Positions 43,946-52,393 of a DNA stretch of 64,000 bases are shown here, in pieces. Origin of the DNA: Candidatus Pantoea deserta (GTDB taxonomy: Bacteria > Pseudomonadota > Gammaproteobacteria > Enterobacterales > Enterobacteriaceae); contig NZ_RMVG01000020.1 in NCBI RefSeq assembly GCF_003813865.1, positions 17,161-81,160 on the forward strand, given 5' to 3'. Under the pieces are notes generated by a model, which ran no database searches, had not been told where the DNA came from, and worked only from the letters and a program-made list of their open reading frames with translations. The position numbers were made by a program, and so were the translations under genes. Every line of letters starts with the position of its first letter. Within the stretch, counting starts at the first letter, position 1.

Positions 43946-45019
43946 CTACAGGATATGGATCTGTTTGATGACCGCAGCGGTGTAAGCCCTGGTCCCTGTA
44001 CTGCCGCCTAAATCAACGGTGCGGTTTTCGGGCTCAGCCAGTACTTTTTCAATCGCGTTGTGAATTGTTGTACCCGCTTCTTTCCACAGAGGTAACTCTT
44101 TCTTTTCGCCAATCCACTCAAGCAGCATAGCTACCGACAGGATCATAGAGGTCGGGTTAGCTTTATCCTGGTTTTGAATATCAGGTGCTGAACCGTGTTG
44201 CGCCTGCGCACAGCACTGGTGATCTCCCGCCATGACCGAACCGGCCAGACCCAGACTACCTGATAACTCACTTGCTAAATCAGAGAGGATGTCACCGTAA
44301 AAATTGGTCGCAACCAGCACGTCAAAACGTTCCGGGTGGCGCACAAGGTGCGCGGTTGAGGCGTCAACTAAAAGATCGTCGAGCTGCACGTCAGGAAAAT
44401 CCTTGGCCACTGTGCGCACAGCTTCAAGGAACAGGCCGTCAGTCATGTGGAAACTGTTCGCTTTATGGATAGCAGTCACTTTTTTACGGCGCTTGGCTGC
44501 CAGCTCGAACGCACGACGGGCAATACGCTCAGAACAGTGACGGGTAATTTTACGCGTAGAAAGCGCCATGTCCGGGCTTGGCATCACTTCACCCCAGCCG
44601 CGAGACATGTTGCGGTCAGGATAGAAACCTTCCGTCGCCTCGCGCATGATCACCAAATCCATGGTTTTGCCTTCACGCAGGTTGCTGGTGATGTAAGGGC
44701 GGGTACGAGCCGGTCGTACGTTGGCGTAAAGGTCTAAACCGACACGGAATGCACCCGATACGTTGATACCGCCCTTATCTGGCTTGGGATAGTCGGCGTG
44801 AGAAATGGTGCCCAGTAAAATACCTTCGTAGGTGCGTGCGCTTTCCAGCAGTTCAGGGCGCAGCGTGGTGCCGTATTTTTCCAGGCTGGCGAAGCCGATG
44901 TCCTGATAGTCATACTCAATGCCCAGACCGTGCTTTTTGTCGACTTCTTTCAGCACAGCTACAGCTGATTCAATGATTTCAGGACCGATACCGTCGCCCG
45001 GCAGAACGAGAAATTTCAT
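43946..45019 (-). CDS. Tartrate/isopropylmalate-type dehydrogenase, copy B
   Basis: The 357-residue protein is the close paralogue of the enzyme at 27476: LPGDGIGPEIIESAV, GTISHADYPKPDKGG, REATEGFYPDRNMSRG, AIHKANSFHMTDGLFLEAV, LLVDASTAHLVRHPERFDVL and CAQAQHGSAPDIQ are shared. Most differences are conservative, so both copies very likely act on the same type of beta-hydroxyacid. It lies between the cupin and the tautomerase in cluster B. Confidence 0.9.
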   Translation of the reverse strand: MKFLVLPGDGIGPEIIESAVAVLKEVDKKHGLGIEYDYQDIGFASLEKYGTTLRPELLESARTYEGILLGTISHADYPKPDKGGINVSGAFRVGLDLYANVRPARTRPYITSNLREGKTMDLVIMREATEGFYPDRNMSRGWGEVMPSPDMALSTRKITRHCSERIARRAFELAAKRRKKVTAIHKANSFHMTDGLFLEAVRTVAKDFPDVQLDDLLVDASTAHLVRHPERFDVLVATNFYGDILSDLASELSGSLGLAGSVMAGDHQCCAQAQHGSAPDIQNQDKANPTSMILSVAMLLEWIGEKKELPLWKEAGTTIHNAIEKVLAEPENRTVDLGGSTGTRAYTAAVIKQIHIL

Positions 45020-45046
45020 AACTTTTCCTTTATTTAAACCTGGTAA

Positions 45047-45466
45047 TTAACTTTTATGCTCTGCCGCAATTGGCCGTGTCTCGCCCGTTTCAACCAGCGT
45101 GCGGTTAGCATCTGGTGAACCGTATACCCACATAATCTTCATTGGCTCCGTTTCCGAAGCATTGCGAAAGCGATGTGGAACACCAGCCGGGATGAAGGTG
45201 ACATCCTGTGGCTGGATCGCAAATTCCTGCCCGTCGATGTCAAAGATTGCGTTCCCTTCCACCAGCAACACGCTTTCTTCACAGTTATGGAAATGGAAAG
45301 GGATTTTTGCGCCACCCGCAAATTCGGTATAGCCGGTGATAAATGCGCTGGCACCCATGCCTGCCGTTACCAGGGGCGTAGTACTCGCACCACCGCCACG
45401 ATCGTGTTTTTTAATATCTGCCGGATGCAGCAGATAAGAATTCGATTCTGTTTTGATCATGCTCAT
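45047..45466 (-). CDS. Cupin-fold protein
   Basis: The 139-residue protein has one cupin barrel with the metal motif in KIPFHFHNCEESVLLVEGNA (about 57-76) and VTFIPAGVPHRFRNASE (about 91-107). Both histidine clusters are present, so a metal-dependent dioxygenase, isomerase or decarboxylase is possible. It is 9 bases downstream of the semialdehyde dehydrogenase start-to-stop gap, so it is tightly packed in the operon. The cluster A copy at 22735 is broken. Confidence 0.87.
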   Translation of the reverse strand: MSMIKTESNSYLLHPADIKKHDRGGGASTTPLVTAGMGASAFITGYTEFAGGAKIPFHFHNCEESVLLVEGNAIFDIDGQEFAIQPQDVTFIPAGVPHRFRNASETEPMKIMWVYGSPDANRTLVETGETRPIAAEHKS

Positions 45467-45475
45467 ATACCTCTT

Positions 45476-46846
45476 TTATTTAGCGGGTCCGATCCACAGA
45501 GTTTTGACGTTGGTAAACTCGCGGATGCCCAGCTCGCCCAGCTCACGACCATAGCCAGACTGCTTGATCCCGCCAAACGGCAGGCGTGGATCGGAAGCGA
45601 CAAGCCCGTTAACAAATACGGCGCCGGCCTCGATGCGGCGGGCGACGCGGTAGCCGTTTTCAACATCGCCGGTCCAGACAGCCGCACCCAGACCAAACTC
45701 GGTGTTGTTGGCCACGGCAATCGCTTCTTCTTCAGACTGCACGCGGATAATAGCGGCTACCGGGCCAAAGGTTTCCTCAATAGCCGCAGTCATCTGAGGC
45801 GTGACGTTATCGAGCACCGTTGGCAGGTAGAAGTAGCCTTCGCTATCTACAGCGTGACCGCCGATAACCAGCGTTGCTCCTTCCTGAACGCTTCGCTCAA
45901 CCTGTGCATGCAGCGCATCGCGCAGGTTTTCACGCGCCATCGGGCCAATGGTATTATCTCGATCGGTTGGGCTGCCAGTTTTCAGCTGCTTAACGCCTTC
46001 GACAAACAGCTCAACGAACTTATCTGCAACGGTTGCGTCTACGATGAAGCGCTTGGATGAAATGCAGCTCTGTCCGGTGTTAGAAAAGCGCGCTTTTACC
46101 GCCATTTTTGCGGCCAGTTCGACATCGGCATCGGCCAGAACAAGGAAGGGATCGGAACCGCCCAGTTCAAGAACCTGTTTTTTCATCAGGCTGGCCGCCT
46201 GGGAAGCGACAATTTTGCCCACTTCCGTTGAACCCGTCAGCGTGACGGCTGCCACGCGATCATCTGCCAGCACGCCCGCCACGTCGGATGCATTGATCAG
46301 CAGCGTCGAAACCAGGCCTTCAGGCGTCCCGGCTTCGCGGAACAGCTCTTCAAGCTTAATAGCGCAGGCGGCAACATTGTTCGCATGTTTAAGCAGGGCG
46401 CCGTTACCGGCAGCCAGTGCAGGGGCGGCAAAACGAATGAACTGCCAGAACGGGTAGTTCCACGGCATAATGGCCAGCACAACCCCAAGCGGATCGTAAA
46501 CGATGCGGCTATCAGTAGCGTTGCTCGGCACGGGCGTGTCACCCAGAAATTTCCCCGCGCTTTCTGCATAAAACTCGCAGGTCACTGCGCATTTCTCAAT
46601 TTCGGCTTCGGCTTCGGCAATGGGCTTGCCCATCTCTTCGGTGATGGTTGCCGCATAATGAGCCTTGTTACGACGCAGCACCTCGGCCACGTTGTTCAGC
46701 AGGGTTACGCGTTCGGATACCGGCTTCTTACCCCAGGCTTTTTGCGCGTCGTACGCACCTGCGATACGCTTCTCAACGTCAGCAGATGAGTGCAGTGGAT
46801 ATTCAGCAATCGGGCGACCTGTAGCGGGATTAACAGTAACAATCAT
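45476..46846 (-). CDS. NAD(P)-dependent semialdehyde dehydrogenase, Sad/YneI-like
   Basis: The 456-residue protein is an aldehyde dehydrogenase. The catalytic glutamate is in LELGGSDPFLVL, the cysteine in NTGQSCISSKRF, and VTLTGSTEVGK marks the cofactor site; the start MIVTVNPATGRPIAEYPL and the end FGGIKQSGYGRELGELGIREF fit the E. coli Sad (YneI) branch, which oxidises succinate semialdehyde to succinate. Here it probably oxidises a semialdehyde formed after decarboxylation of the pathway acid. It sits second in the cluster B run. Confidence 0.9.
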   Translation of the reverse strand: MIVTVNPATGRPIAEYPLHSSADVEKRIAGAYDAQKAWGKKPVSERVTLLNNVAEVLRRNKAHYAATITEEMGKPIAEAEAEIEKCAVTCEFYAESAGKFLGDTPVPSNATDSRIVYDPLGVVLAIMPWNYPFWQFIRFAAPALAAGNGALLKHANNVAACAIKLEELFREAGTPEGLVSTLLINASDVAGVLADDRVAAVTLTGSTEVGKIVASQAASLMKKQVLELGGSDPFLVLADADVELAAKMAVKARFSNTGQSCISSKRFIVDATVADKFVELFVEGVKQLKTGSPTDRDNTIGPMARENLRDALHAQVERSVQEGATLVIGGHAVDSEGYFYLPTVLDNVTPQMTAAIEETFGPVAAIIRVQSEEEAIAVANNTEFGLGAAVWTGDVENGYRVARRIEAGAVFVNGLVASDPRLPFGGIKQSGYGRELGELGIREFTNVKTLWIGPAK

Positions 46847-46867
46847 GATTCGGCCTTCTCTTCAGTT

Positions 46868-47725
46868 TCAAAAATCGTAAAGCGCGTACGCGTTAGTGGT
46901 AAGAATGCGGCGGAACAGGTCGCCGTTATCGATCCACCAGGCAAGGCGGTGGAGATCCTGCCGGTCATCAACGGCAGCAAAGGGTTCAATATCGTCAATC
47001 GAGCCGCTGCGGCGGCCATGGCCGCCCGTGTGAGGCCAGTCTGATGCCCAGATAAGGCGATCGGGCGCCGCGCTTACAAAACGCTTAACCACGCTTGCCA
47101 GATCGGCATGATCGGGCACGTTTGATACCCGGCTTGGCGCAGAGAGTTTTACCCAGATGTCAGGGCGATGGAGCAGCTCCGTAATCTGGTCAGCCAGCGC
47201 GGCGCCGCCGGCAAAATGATCCAGGACAACAGGAACTTTGCTGTCGCGAATGATCGGCAGCAGCAGGGCCAACTGGGTCGGGCTGGCAAAAATCTGCATA
47301 TGCCAGCCCATCGGACCAATGCGTTCTGCCGCTCTGTCCATTTCAGCGCGGATGCGGGCGATGTCACCCTGACCCGAAACGGAAAGATTAAGGCGTATGC
47401 CGCGGACCCCTTTCAGATGCAGCGCGCGCAGCTCTTCATCGGCCACATGGTCAACGTCAATAACGACGACGCCACGGGCACGTTCCGAGCCTAAAACCGT
47501 CAGGCCATGAAGAAGCGCACGGTTATCTGTGCCATAGCAGCTGGGCTGAACCAGCACGTTGTGCGTTACGCCTAGCATTTCGTTATGAGCAGCTAAATCA
47601 ATCAGCGTTGCAGGGGCTGGTGTATAGCGACGGTCACTGGAATAGGAAAAGATATCGGGCATAAAAAGATGTACATGACTGTCGCATGACCCGAAGATGT
47701 TTTCCGGCAAAACTGACCCTGACAT
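46868..47725 (-). CDS. Amidohydrolase-2 family lactonase-like enzyme, copy 3
   Basis: The 285-residue protein has the same motifs as copies 1 and 2: SCDSHVHLFMPDIFSYSSDR, VLVQPSCYGTDNRALL, GVRGIRLNLS, GWHMQIFAS, VVLDHFAGG, WVKLSAPSRV and RLIWASDWPHTGG. No signal peptide, so it acts in the cytoplasm. It is the first gene of the cluster B run, divergent from the GntR regulator at 47896. With copy 2 (periplasmic) the cluster could hydrolyse a lactone on both sides of the membrane. Confidence 0.88.
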   Translation of the reverse strand: MSGSVLPENIFGSCDSHVHLFMPDIFSYSSDRRYTPAPATLIDLAAHNEMLGVTHNVLVQPSCYGTDNRALLHGLTVLGSERARGVVVIDVDHVADEELRALHLKGVRGIRLNLSVSGQGDIARIRAEMDRAAERIGPMGWHMQIFASPTQLALLLPIIRDSKVPVVLDHFAGGAALADQITELLHRPDIWVKLSAPSRVSNVPDHADLASVVKRFVSAAPDRLIWASDWPHTGGHGRRSGSIDDIEPFAAVDDRQDLHRLAWWIDNGDLFRRILTTNAYALYDF

Positions 47726-47799
47726 GGCTCACCTCTTTGGTATCTTGTTCAATCAAAATACCATAAAATGAGTGTGAAACAATTGTTGTGGTACTTTTT

Positions 47800-47815
47800 T
47801 GTAATCGGAGTCACA
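47800..47815. promoter_or_regulatory. CRP-like site in the cluster B divergent promoter
   Basis: TGTAA-TCGGAG-TCACA matches CRP core positions except one. It lies in the 170-base space between the amidohydrolase and the GntR gene. The cluster A operator sequence does not occur here, so the B regulator probably has another binding site. A TGGTAT-N14-ATACCA repeat (about 47734-47760) is one candidate. Confidence 0.45.
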
Positions 47816-47895
47816 TTTGTGAGTCTGTAACAAATTTACGGATTTAACTCTCTCGGGTTAAAGTTGGATTTTGATTTTCTACAGGGTAAGTCGTT

Positions 47896-48765
47896 ATGCC
47901 CCAGACGCTGTCAGCGCAGTTGGTTCCGAGCATTATTCAGTATATTAATAACCAGTCACTTGCTATCGGCGCGCGCCTTCCTGAGCGTGCTCTGGCAGAG
48001 CATCTGCGGGTTTCCCGCTCCCCTGTTCGAACTGCCCTGGCAAAGATGGCTGACAACAAGCTGATTAGCCGGCACCCGGAAGGTGGCTATGTGGTGGCGG
48101 AAGGTGCGCTTTCCTGCTCACCTTTTACGGAGCCGGTAAAAAGTAATGCGGATGAAATCTATTTTAAAATTGCCAGTGACAGGCTGACCGGTGAATTACC
48201 AGAGAAGGTCACTGAGAATGAAATGATGCGCCGCTACGGCATTACCCGCAGTCTGCTGAGTGATATTCTTTTGCGAATTCATCATGAAGGCTGGATAGAG
48301 CGTCTGCCCGGACACGGCTGGATGTTTGCAGAATCAATGTCATCCGGTGGGGCCTATAACGAAAGTTATCGTTTCAGGAAAATTATCGAACCAGCCGGAA
48401 TTCTTGAACCGACTTTCAAACTGGATGAGACCAGCATTCTTCAGTGTCAGGAAGAGCAGGTTTGGCTGTGTAACGGGGCCATTTTCTCAGTTACGCCGGC
48501 ACAAATATTTGATGCCAACACCCGGCTGCATGAAGCCATTGCAGCCTGTTCCGGCAACATGTTTATCCTCGACTCATTACGGCGTTTAAACCGTGTACGT
48601 CGCCTGATGGAATACACGAAAGCTATTGACCGTGAGCAAGCTCTTCGACGCTGTAAGGAGCATCTGGTTCTTATTGGACTGCTACTTGAAGACGACAGAG
48701 AAGCTGCTTCGGACTATATGCGTATGCACCTTTCAGATGCCTCCCGCGAGAAACAGGCAAAATAA
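47896..48765 (+). CDS. GntR/FCD regulator with two winged-helix domains, cluster B
   Basis: The 289-residue protein has a first GntR winged helix (LPERALAEHLRVSRSPVRTALAKMADNK, about 28-55), a second one (VTENEMMRRYGITRSLLSDILLRIHHEGWIERLPGHGWMF, about 106-145) and an FCD domain (YRFRKIIEPAGILEP onward). It matches the cluster A regulator in all three parts. It is divergent from the cluster B run and most likely represses it until the substrate is present. Confidence 0.9.
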   Translation: MPQTLSAQLVPSIIQYINNQSLAIGARLPERALAEHLRVSRSPVRTALAKMADNKLISRHPEGGYVVAEGALSCSPFTEPVKSNADEIYFKIASDRLTGELPEKVTENEMMRRYGITRSLLSDILLRIHHEGWIERLPGHGWMFAESMSSGGAYNESYRFRKIIEPAGILEPTFKLDETSILQCQEEQVWLCNGAIFSVTPAQIFDANTRLHEAIAACSGNMFILDSLRRLNRVRRLMEYTKAIDREQALRRCKEHLVLIGLLLEDDREAASDYMRMHLSDASREKQAK

Positions 48766-48791
48766 AAAGCCCGGACAGAGTCCGGGCTTTT
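48765..48791. terminator. Strong bidirectional terminator
   Basis: AAAAGCCCGGA (48765-48775) and TCCGGGCTTTT (48781-48791) form a perfect stem with T/A tracts on both sides. It separates the GntR gene from the convergent 2-hydroxycarboxylate carrier. Confidence 0.9.
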
Positions 48792-48808
48792 TTGATGTAG
48801 CCTGAATA

Positions 48809-50158
48809 TCAGTACATCAGATGCATCAGGATCAGGGCGAGCGCCACAGTAATGCCACCGCCGATACGTGTAGCAATCTGCGCAAATGGCATAAGGCGCA
48901 TGCGGTTACTTGCTGTCAAAATAGCGATATCGCCCGCACCGCCCATCCCGCTGTGAGTACTGGTAACAATTGCCGCCTCAATGGGATAAAGATTGACGAA
49001 GCGAGCAGTAAAGAAACCGCCTGTTACCATGGCTAACACCGTTGCCACGATGGTTATCAGATTTGCTGGTGCGAAGCCCGCAATCAGACTTTCCCATGGT
49101 GTCAGAACTAAGCTGAAGGTGAACAAAATCGGGAAAGCCATCGCCGTCAGTGCAAACTTATAGACTACAGCAGAGCCCGCCTGAATGCGTGGAGAAATGA
49201 GATGGCACAGCATTAGCAACACTGCCAGGAACAGCATGACAACAGGAGCCGGCCACTTCAACAGGTCATGCATCAACACGCCAACCAGATACAGCATGAC
49301 CGCCACGATAGCCGCTGCAGCAACGGCGCGAATATCACAACCTTTATCGACTTTTGGCTGTTTGCCCAGCAAATCTTCAGCGCCCGGCTGTAGTACACCA
49401 TTGCCGCTCAGGTGCGGCAGACGATTGCCAAGGTTTGCCAGCAGGCCAGCAAGAATAACCGCTGTCAGGTTGCCAACCATGATGGCAGGCATCACTTTCG
49501 CCAGCATTTCTCCCTGATCGTGCCCCAGGATTTGCGAATATCCAATTGTCAGTGGAATTGCTCCTTCACCAACTCCGCCAGCCATAATAGGTACCACGAT
49601 ATAAAAGAACGTTTCATGTATGTCGATACCCATCAACACGCCAACGCCTGTCCCGATAATGCCTGCACAGACCGTGCCTGCGGCAAGCGGAGCAAAGATT
49701 TTCAGAAAGCCTTTAATCAGCAATGAGCGATCCATACTCAGGATCGAACCTACGATGACAGCAGCAATGAACAGGTTGAGAATTTTACTGGTTTTAAAGA
49801 ACTCGCCTACGCTGTCGGTCATGGGTTGAGGTATCCAGCCCAGATAACCCAAAAGAGAGGGCACAAACGTCACCAGCACCGCACCGCCACCAATATTCCT
49901 CAACAGAGGCAGACGATTACCAATTTCACCCAGGGTAAAGGCAAATGTAGCGGCAATGGCGATAACCATTGCCAGCTCTTTAGTAATCCCATTGATAGCT
50001 GTGAAGCTGATCATCAGAACAACCATGACGATGTAGACCGGTAGTGGAATTATACCAATGTCAAAATCCATGAGTTTCCACCAGATTTTCACCCAGCCCG
50101 GCTGATTCTCTGTGCCTTTTTCTGAAGCTTTAGCTTTGGTTTCAGTGATGTTGACCAT
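48809..50158 (-). CDS. 2-hydroxycarboxylate transporter family carrier (CitS type)
   Basis: The 449-residue membrane protein has the two re-entrant GGxG motifs of this family, GGVGEGAIPLTIGYS (about 196-210) and GMGGAGDIAILTASNRM near residue 410. Members carry citrate, malate or other 2-hydroxy acids with sodium or protons. It begins VNITETKAKASEKGTENQPG with a short polar tail and ends in the last membrane segment. It belongs to cluster B by position and gives that cluster its uptake route. A CRP-like site (50330-50345) lies upstream. Confidence 0.9.
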   Translation of the reverse strand: MVNITETKAKASEKGTENQPGWVKIWWKLMDFDIGIIPLPVYIVMVVLMISFTAINGITKELAMVIAIAATFAFTLGEIGNRLPLLRNIGGGAVLVTFVPSLLGYLGWIPQPMTDSVGEFFKTSKILNLFIAAVIVGSILSMDRSLLIKGFLKIFAPLAAGTVCAGIIGTGVGVLMGIDIHETFFYIVVPIMAGGVGEGAIPLTIGYSQILGHDQGEMLAKVMPAIMVGNLTAVILAGLLANLGNRLPHLSGNGVLQPGAEDLLGKQPKVDKGCDIRAVAAAAIVAVMLYLVGVLMHDLLKWPAPVVMLFLAVLLMLCHLISPRIQAGSAVVYKFALTAMAFPILFTFSLVLTPWESLIAGFAPANLITIVATVLAMVTGGFFTARFVNLYPIEAAIVTSTHSGMGGAGDIAILTASNRMRLMPFAQIATRIGGGITVALALILMHLMY

Positions 50159-50329
50159 CGTCTTTCTCTGCGTTTATTCCAGACTATTGCTTTGTCTGAA
50201 TGAGTAAGAAGTAGGGGGTTACCCGGAGGTTTGGTTATTACAGGTTGTTAACATGAGTCATCAATCTAGTCTTTCACGGTTCTTTAGATCAACAAAAGAC
50301 CAACAAGGTAGGCGTCTATTTTTTACAGA

Positions 50330-50345
50330 TGTGATCAGAACCACA
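50330..50345. promoter_or_regulatory. CRP-like site upstream of the CitS-type carrier
   Basis: TGTGA-TCAGAA-CCACA matches 9 of 10 CRP core positions. It is 172 bases before the carrier start; a convincing -10 near the expected start could not be picked. Confidence 0.5.
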
Positions 50346-50654
50346 TATCACAATCTGCAGCATATTTTCCGGCATTTGACAGGTTTAATAAGATAAGGAG
50401 AGTGAAAAGCACGCCTTTGTCCGGCTTTTTAATGAAACTGTAAGTAACTCTTTAATTTCAGAATGTGCTCCAAAAGGCTTATTGCGGATGCAACACAAAG
50501 CCTACCGCCAGTACATGTAGTTTTCTCAACAGCTGGCATCAGCCTAAGCCGCTGGCTAGTAGTAAAGATGGCGATTGCGATAATTTTACATATGACGTTC
50601 TGTGTACTGGCAATAATCTGTTTCAATCAGAGCAGGTTTGAAAATCTGGCAAAA

Positions 50655-50682
50655 AGCTCCTCCCCTAATCATGGGAGGAGCT
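50655..50682 (-). terminator. Intrinsic terminator for an unknown minus-strand transcript
   Basis: AGCTCCTCCC (50655-50664) and GGGAGGAGCT (50673-50682) pair perfectly around 8 bases, and on the minus strand a run of five T follows. The transcript ending here would come from 50683-51500, where I see no protein-coding gene. Confidence 0.6.
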
Positions 50683-51139
50683 GCCAATGCTGAATCGAGA
50701 GTCTTACCTAACAGGTTACGAACATGAACGTTCTGAATTTTTTACTTTGCAGCCACTGTAGGCAGTCATGACACCCGACGTGTACTAATCCTTATGCAAT
50801 ATTTCTTAAATTTAGAGTTGCAGATATTTGAAGGCCCTTAATTATTCTATTTTTAAATTATGCATTTCTTTTGTGAAAAGTAGTTTAAAAGGATTTTTGA
50901 TACCGAAAAAAATAAACTTATTGTTATGACTTTATCAACAGAAATTGTAATGACATCTACCTGGGCGAATAAGCAAGGATACTGTTTAGAGTTACAAAAT
51001 CTGTACCGTAAAATCTCTGGTTCAGGTCGATTTGGACATCTGCGCTAATACGGGAAGGCGGCCATGTTGACTACCCTGAGTCAACTAATGCGTACAGCTT
51101 ATGGCCATCATGCTCATAAGAAGCCTCGTCGGTGGCGCC

Positions 51140-51168
51140 GGGTGCCTGGCGGCACCCACATTTTTTTT
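51140..51168 (+). terminator. Intrinsic terminator for an unknown plus-strand transcript
   Basis: GGGTGCC (51140-51146) and GGCACCC (51151-51157) with loop TGGC, then ACA and eight T. No real gene lies before it on this strand, so it may end a small RNA or a leader. Confidence 0.65.
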
Positions 51169-51454
51169 CCTGCCATTCCCGAACAAGTTTCCACATCACA
51201 CAAATCCCATGAAAGGTTTGTTGACGGGATAAAATTTTTTGGAATCGATTTTTTGCACCAAACTAGTGCAAGTCCAACGTTCTTTTTCGCGCAATCGTTT
51301 TAACAACTGGGCTACAACTGCACCTAATAGATGCAGCCCCAGCCCTAACATGGACCCGTAATTTTTTCTTTCCTATCAAGTAAATATATACCACTTTTCT
51401 TTCCATATACCTCATCGGATAGTTCCTTCATTACCAGTCAGAACTGAAATAACC

Positions 51455-51478
51455 GCGGTTCATCTGGCAGGGAACCGC
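51455..51478. promoter_or_regulatory. Inverted repeat in front of the cluster C operon
   Basis: GCGGTTC (51455-51461) and GAACCGC (51472-51478) are exact reverse complements with a 10-base spacer, 23 bases before the 51502 start. It fits a protein-binding operator or a leader hairpin near the ribosome site. Confidence 0.5.
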
Positions 51479-51501
51479 ACTATGTAATCCGTGAGGTACA
51501 G

Positions 51502-52383
51502 ATGAAAATTGCATTTATTGGAGTCGGTCGTATGGGTTCCCGCATGGCTTACCGCCTGCTGGAAGCTGGCCATGAGCTAAGCATTTATGACCCTTACACG
51601 CCGGCAGTTGATGATCTGAAAAAACGGGGGGCAACTGCGGCAGGCAATCCACAGGAAGCCGCAGAAGGTACTGAACTTATCATGATGAGCCTGCCATCAC
51701 CGGCGACCTTCATCGATGCGGTCGTGGGTGAGACGGGTGTTCTGAATAAGGTATCACCAGGCGCTATCGTCATCGACTTCAGCACAGTAGATCCTGCCAC
51801 AACCAAAGAAATCGCCACACAGTGCGCGCGTAAGAACGTCTACTTCCTGGATTCTCCGGTAAGCGGCGGCGTGGCCGGGGCTGCTTCAGGCAATCTGGTG
51901 TTAATGATTGGGGGCTGTAAAGAGGTGATTGACCGTGCACGTCCTGTGCTCGAAGTTTTGTCTTCGCGCATTGTTCATTGCGGCGAAACCGGTGCTGGCC
52001 AACTGACTAAGCTCAGCCATAACTTGCTCACAGCAATAAACACCGTTGCGCTGGGGGAAGTGATGTCAGTCAGCGTTAAGGCTGGCGCAGACCTTAAAGT
52101 ATTGTGCGAGGTTTTTTCTGCCGGGTTAGCTGGCAGCAAAATGCTGGACTACCTGCCCAAAACGCTTTTCACAGAAGAGCGACCTGCCAATTTTGCTATT
52201 GACCTTATGCATAAGGATATTTCTTTGTGCCTCAAGGAATTTTCAAATTATTCAATGCCGCTGGGCCAGCTCGTTCTGCAGACCTATAACGCTGCACGTT
52301 TGAAAGGTCTGGGTGGGAAGGACTCAACGAGCGTTAACGAACTATACGAAGAATTGATCAACCTGCGTCTGACGCTGAACTGA
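51502..52383 (+). CDS. 3-hydroxyisobutyrate dehydrogenase-family enzyme (GarR/GlxR type)
   Basis: The 293-residue protein has the Rossmann motif IGVGRMGSRMAYRLLEAG (6-23), FLDSPVSGGVAGAASG (115-130) for the substrate and the catalytic lysine K170 in GQLTKLSHNLL. This family includes tartronate-semialdehyde reductase (GarR), L-threonate dehydrogenase (LtnD) and 3-hydroxyisobutyrate dehydrogenase; residues here do not decide between them. It is first in the cluster C run, 10 bases before the aldehyde dehydrogenase. Confidence 0.9.
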   Translation: MKIAFIGVGRMGSRMAYRLLEAGHELSIYDPYTPAVDDLKKRGATAAGNPQEAAEGTELIMMSLPSPATFIDAVVGETGVLNKVSPGAIVIDFSTVDPATTKEIATQCARKNVYFLDSPVSGGVAGAASGNLVLMIGGCKEVIDRARPVLEVLSSRIVHCGETGAGQLTKLSHNLLTAINTVALGEVMSVSVKAGADLKVLCEVFSAGLAGSKMLDYLPKTLFTEERPANFAIDLMHKDISLCLKEFSNYSMPLGQLVLQTYNAARLKGLGGKDSTSVNELYEELINLRLTLN

Positions 52384-52393
52384 GGAGAAAACA

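Larger units (their letters stand above)
50159..51501. other. Long region without a gene; isolated regulatory structures
   Basis: About 1340 bases upstream of the carrier. Two short frames (50463-50693 and 51064-51303, plus) have no recognisable similarity. I see a CRP-like site (50330-50345), a hairpin (50655-50682), an intrinsic terminator (51140-51168) and an inverted repeat (51455-51478), all listed separately. A small RNA gene is possible but I cannot define it. Confidence 0.45.

Noticed and set aside
50463..50693. 76-codon ORF with one hydrophobic stretch
   Set aside because: No ribosome site and the frame runs through a terminator hairpin; coding not supported.
51064..51303. 79-codon ORF that could encode a leader peptide
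   Set aside because: GGAAGG lies near the ATG, but the frame crosses a strong terminator and the peptide has no repeated regulatory codons. A short leader is possible but cannot be supported.
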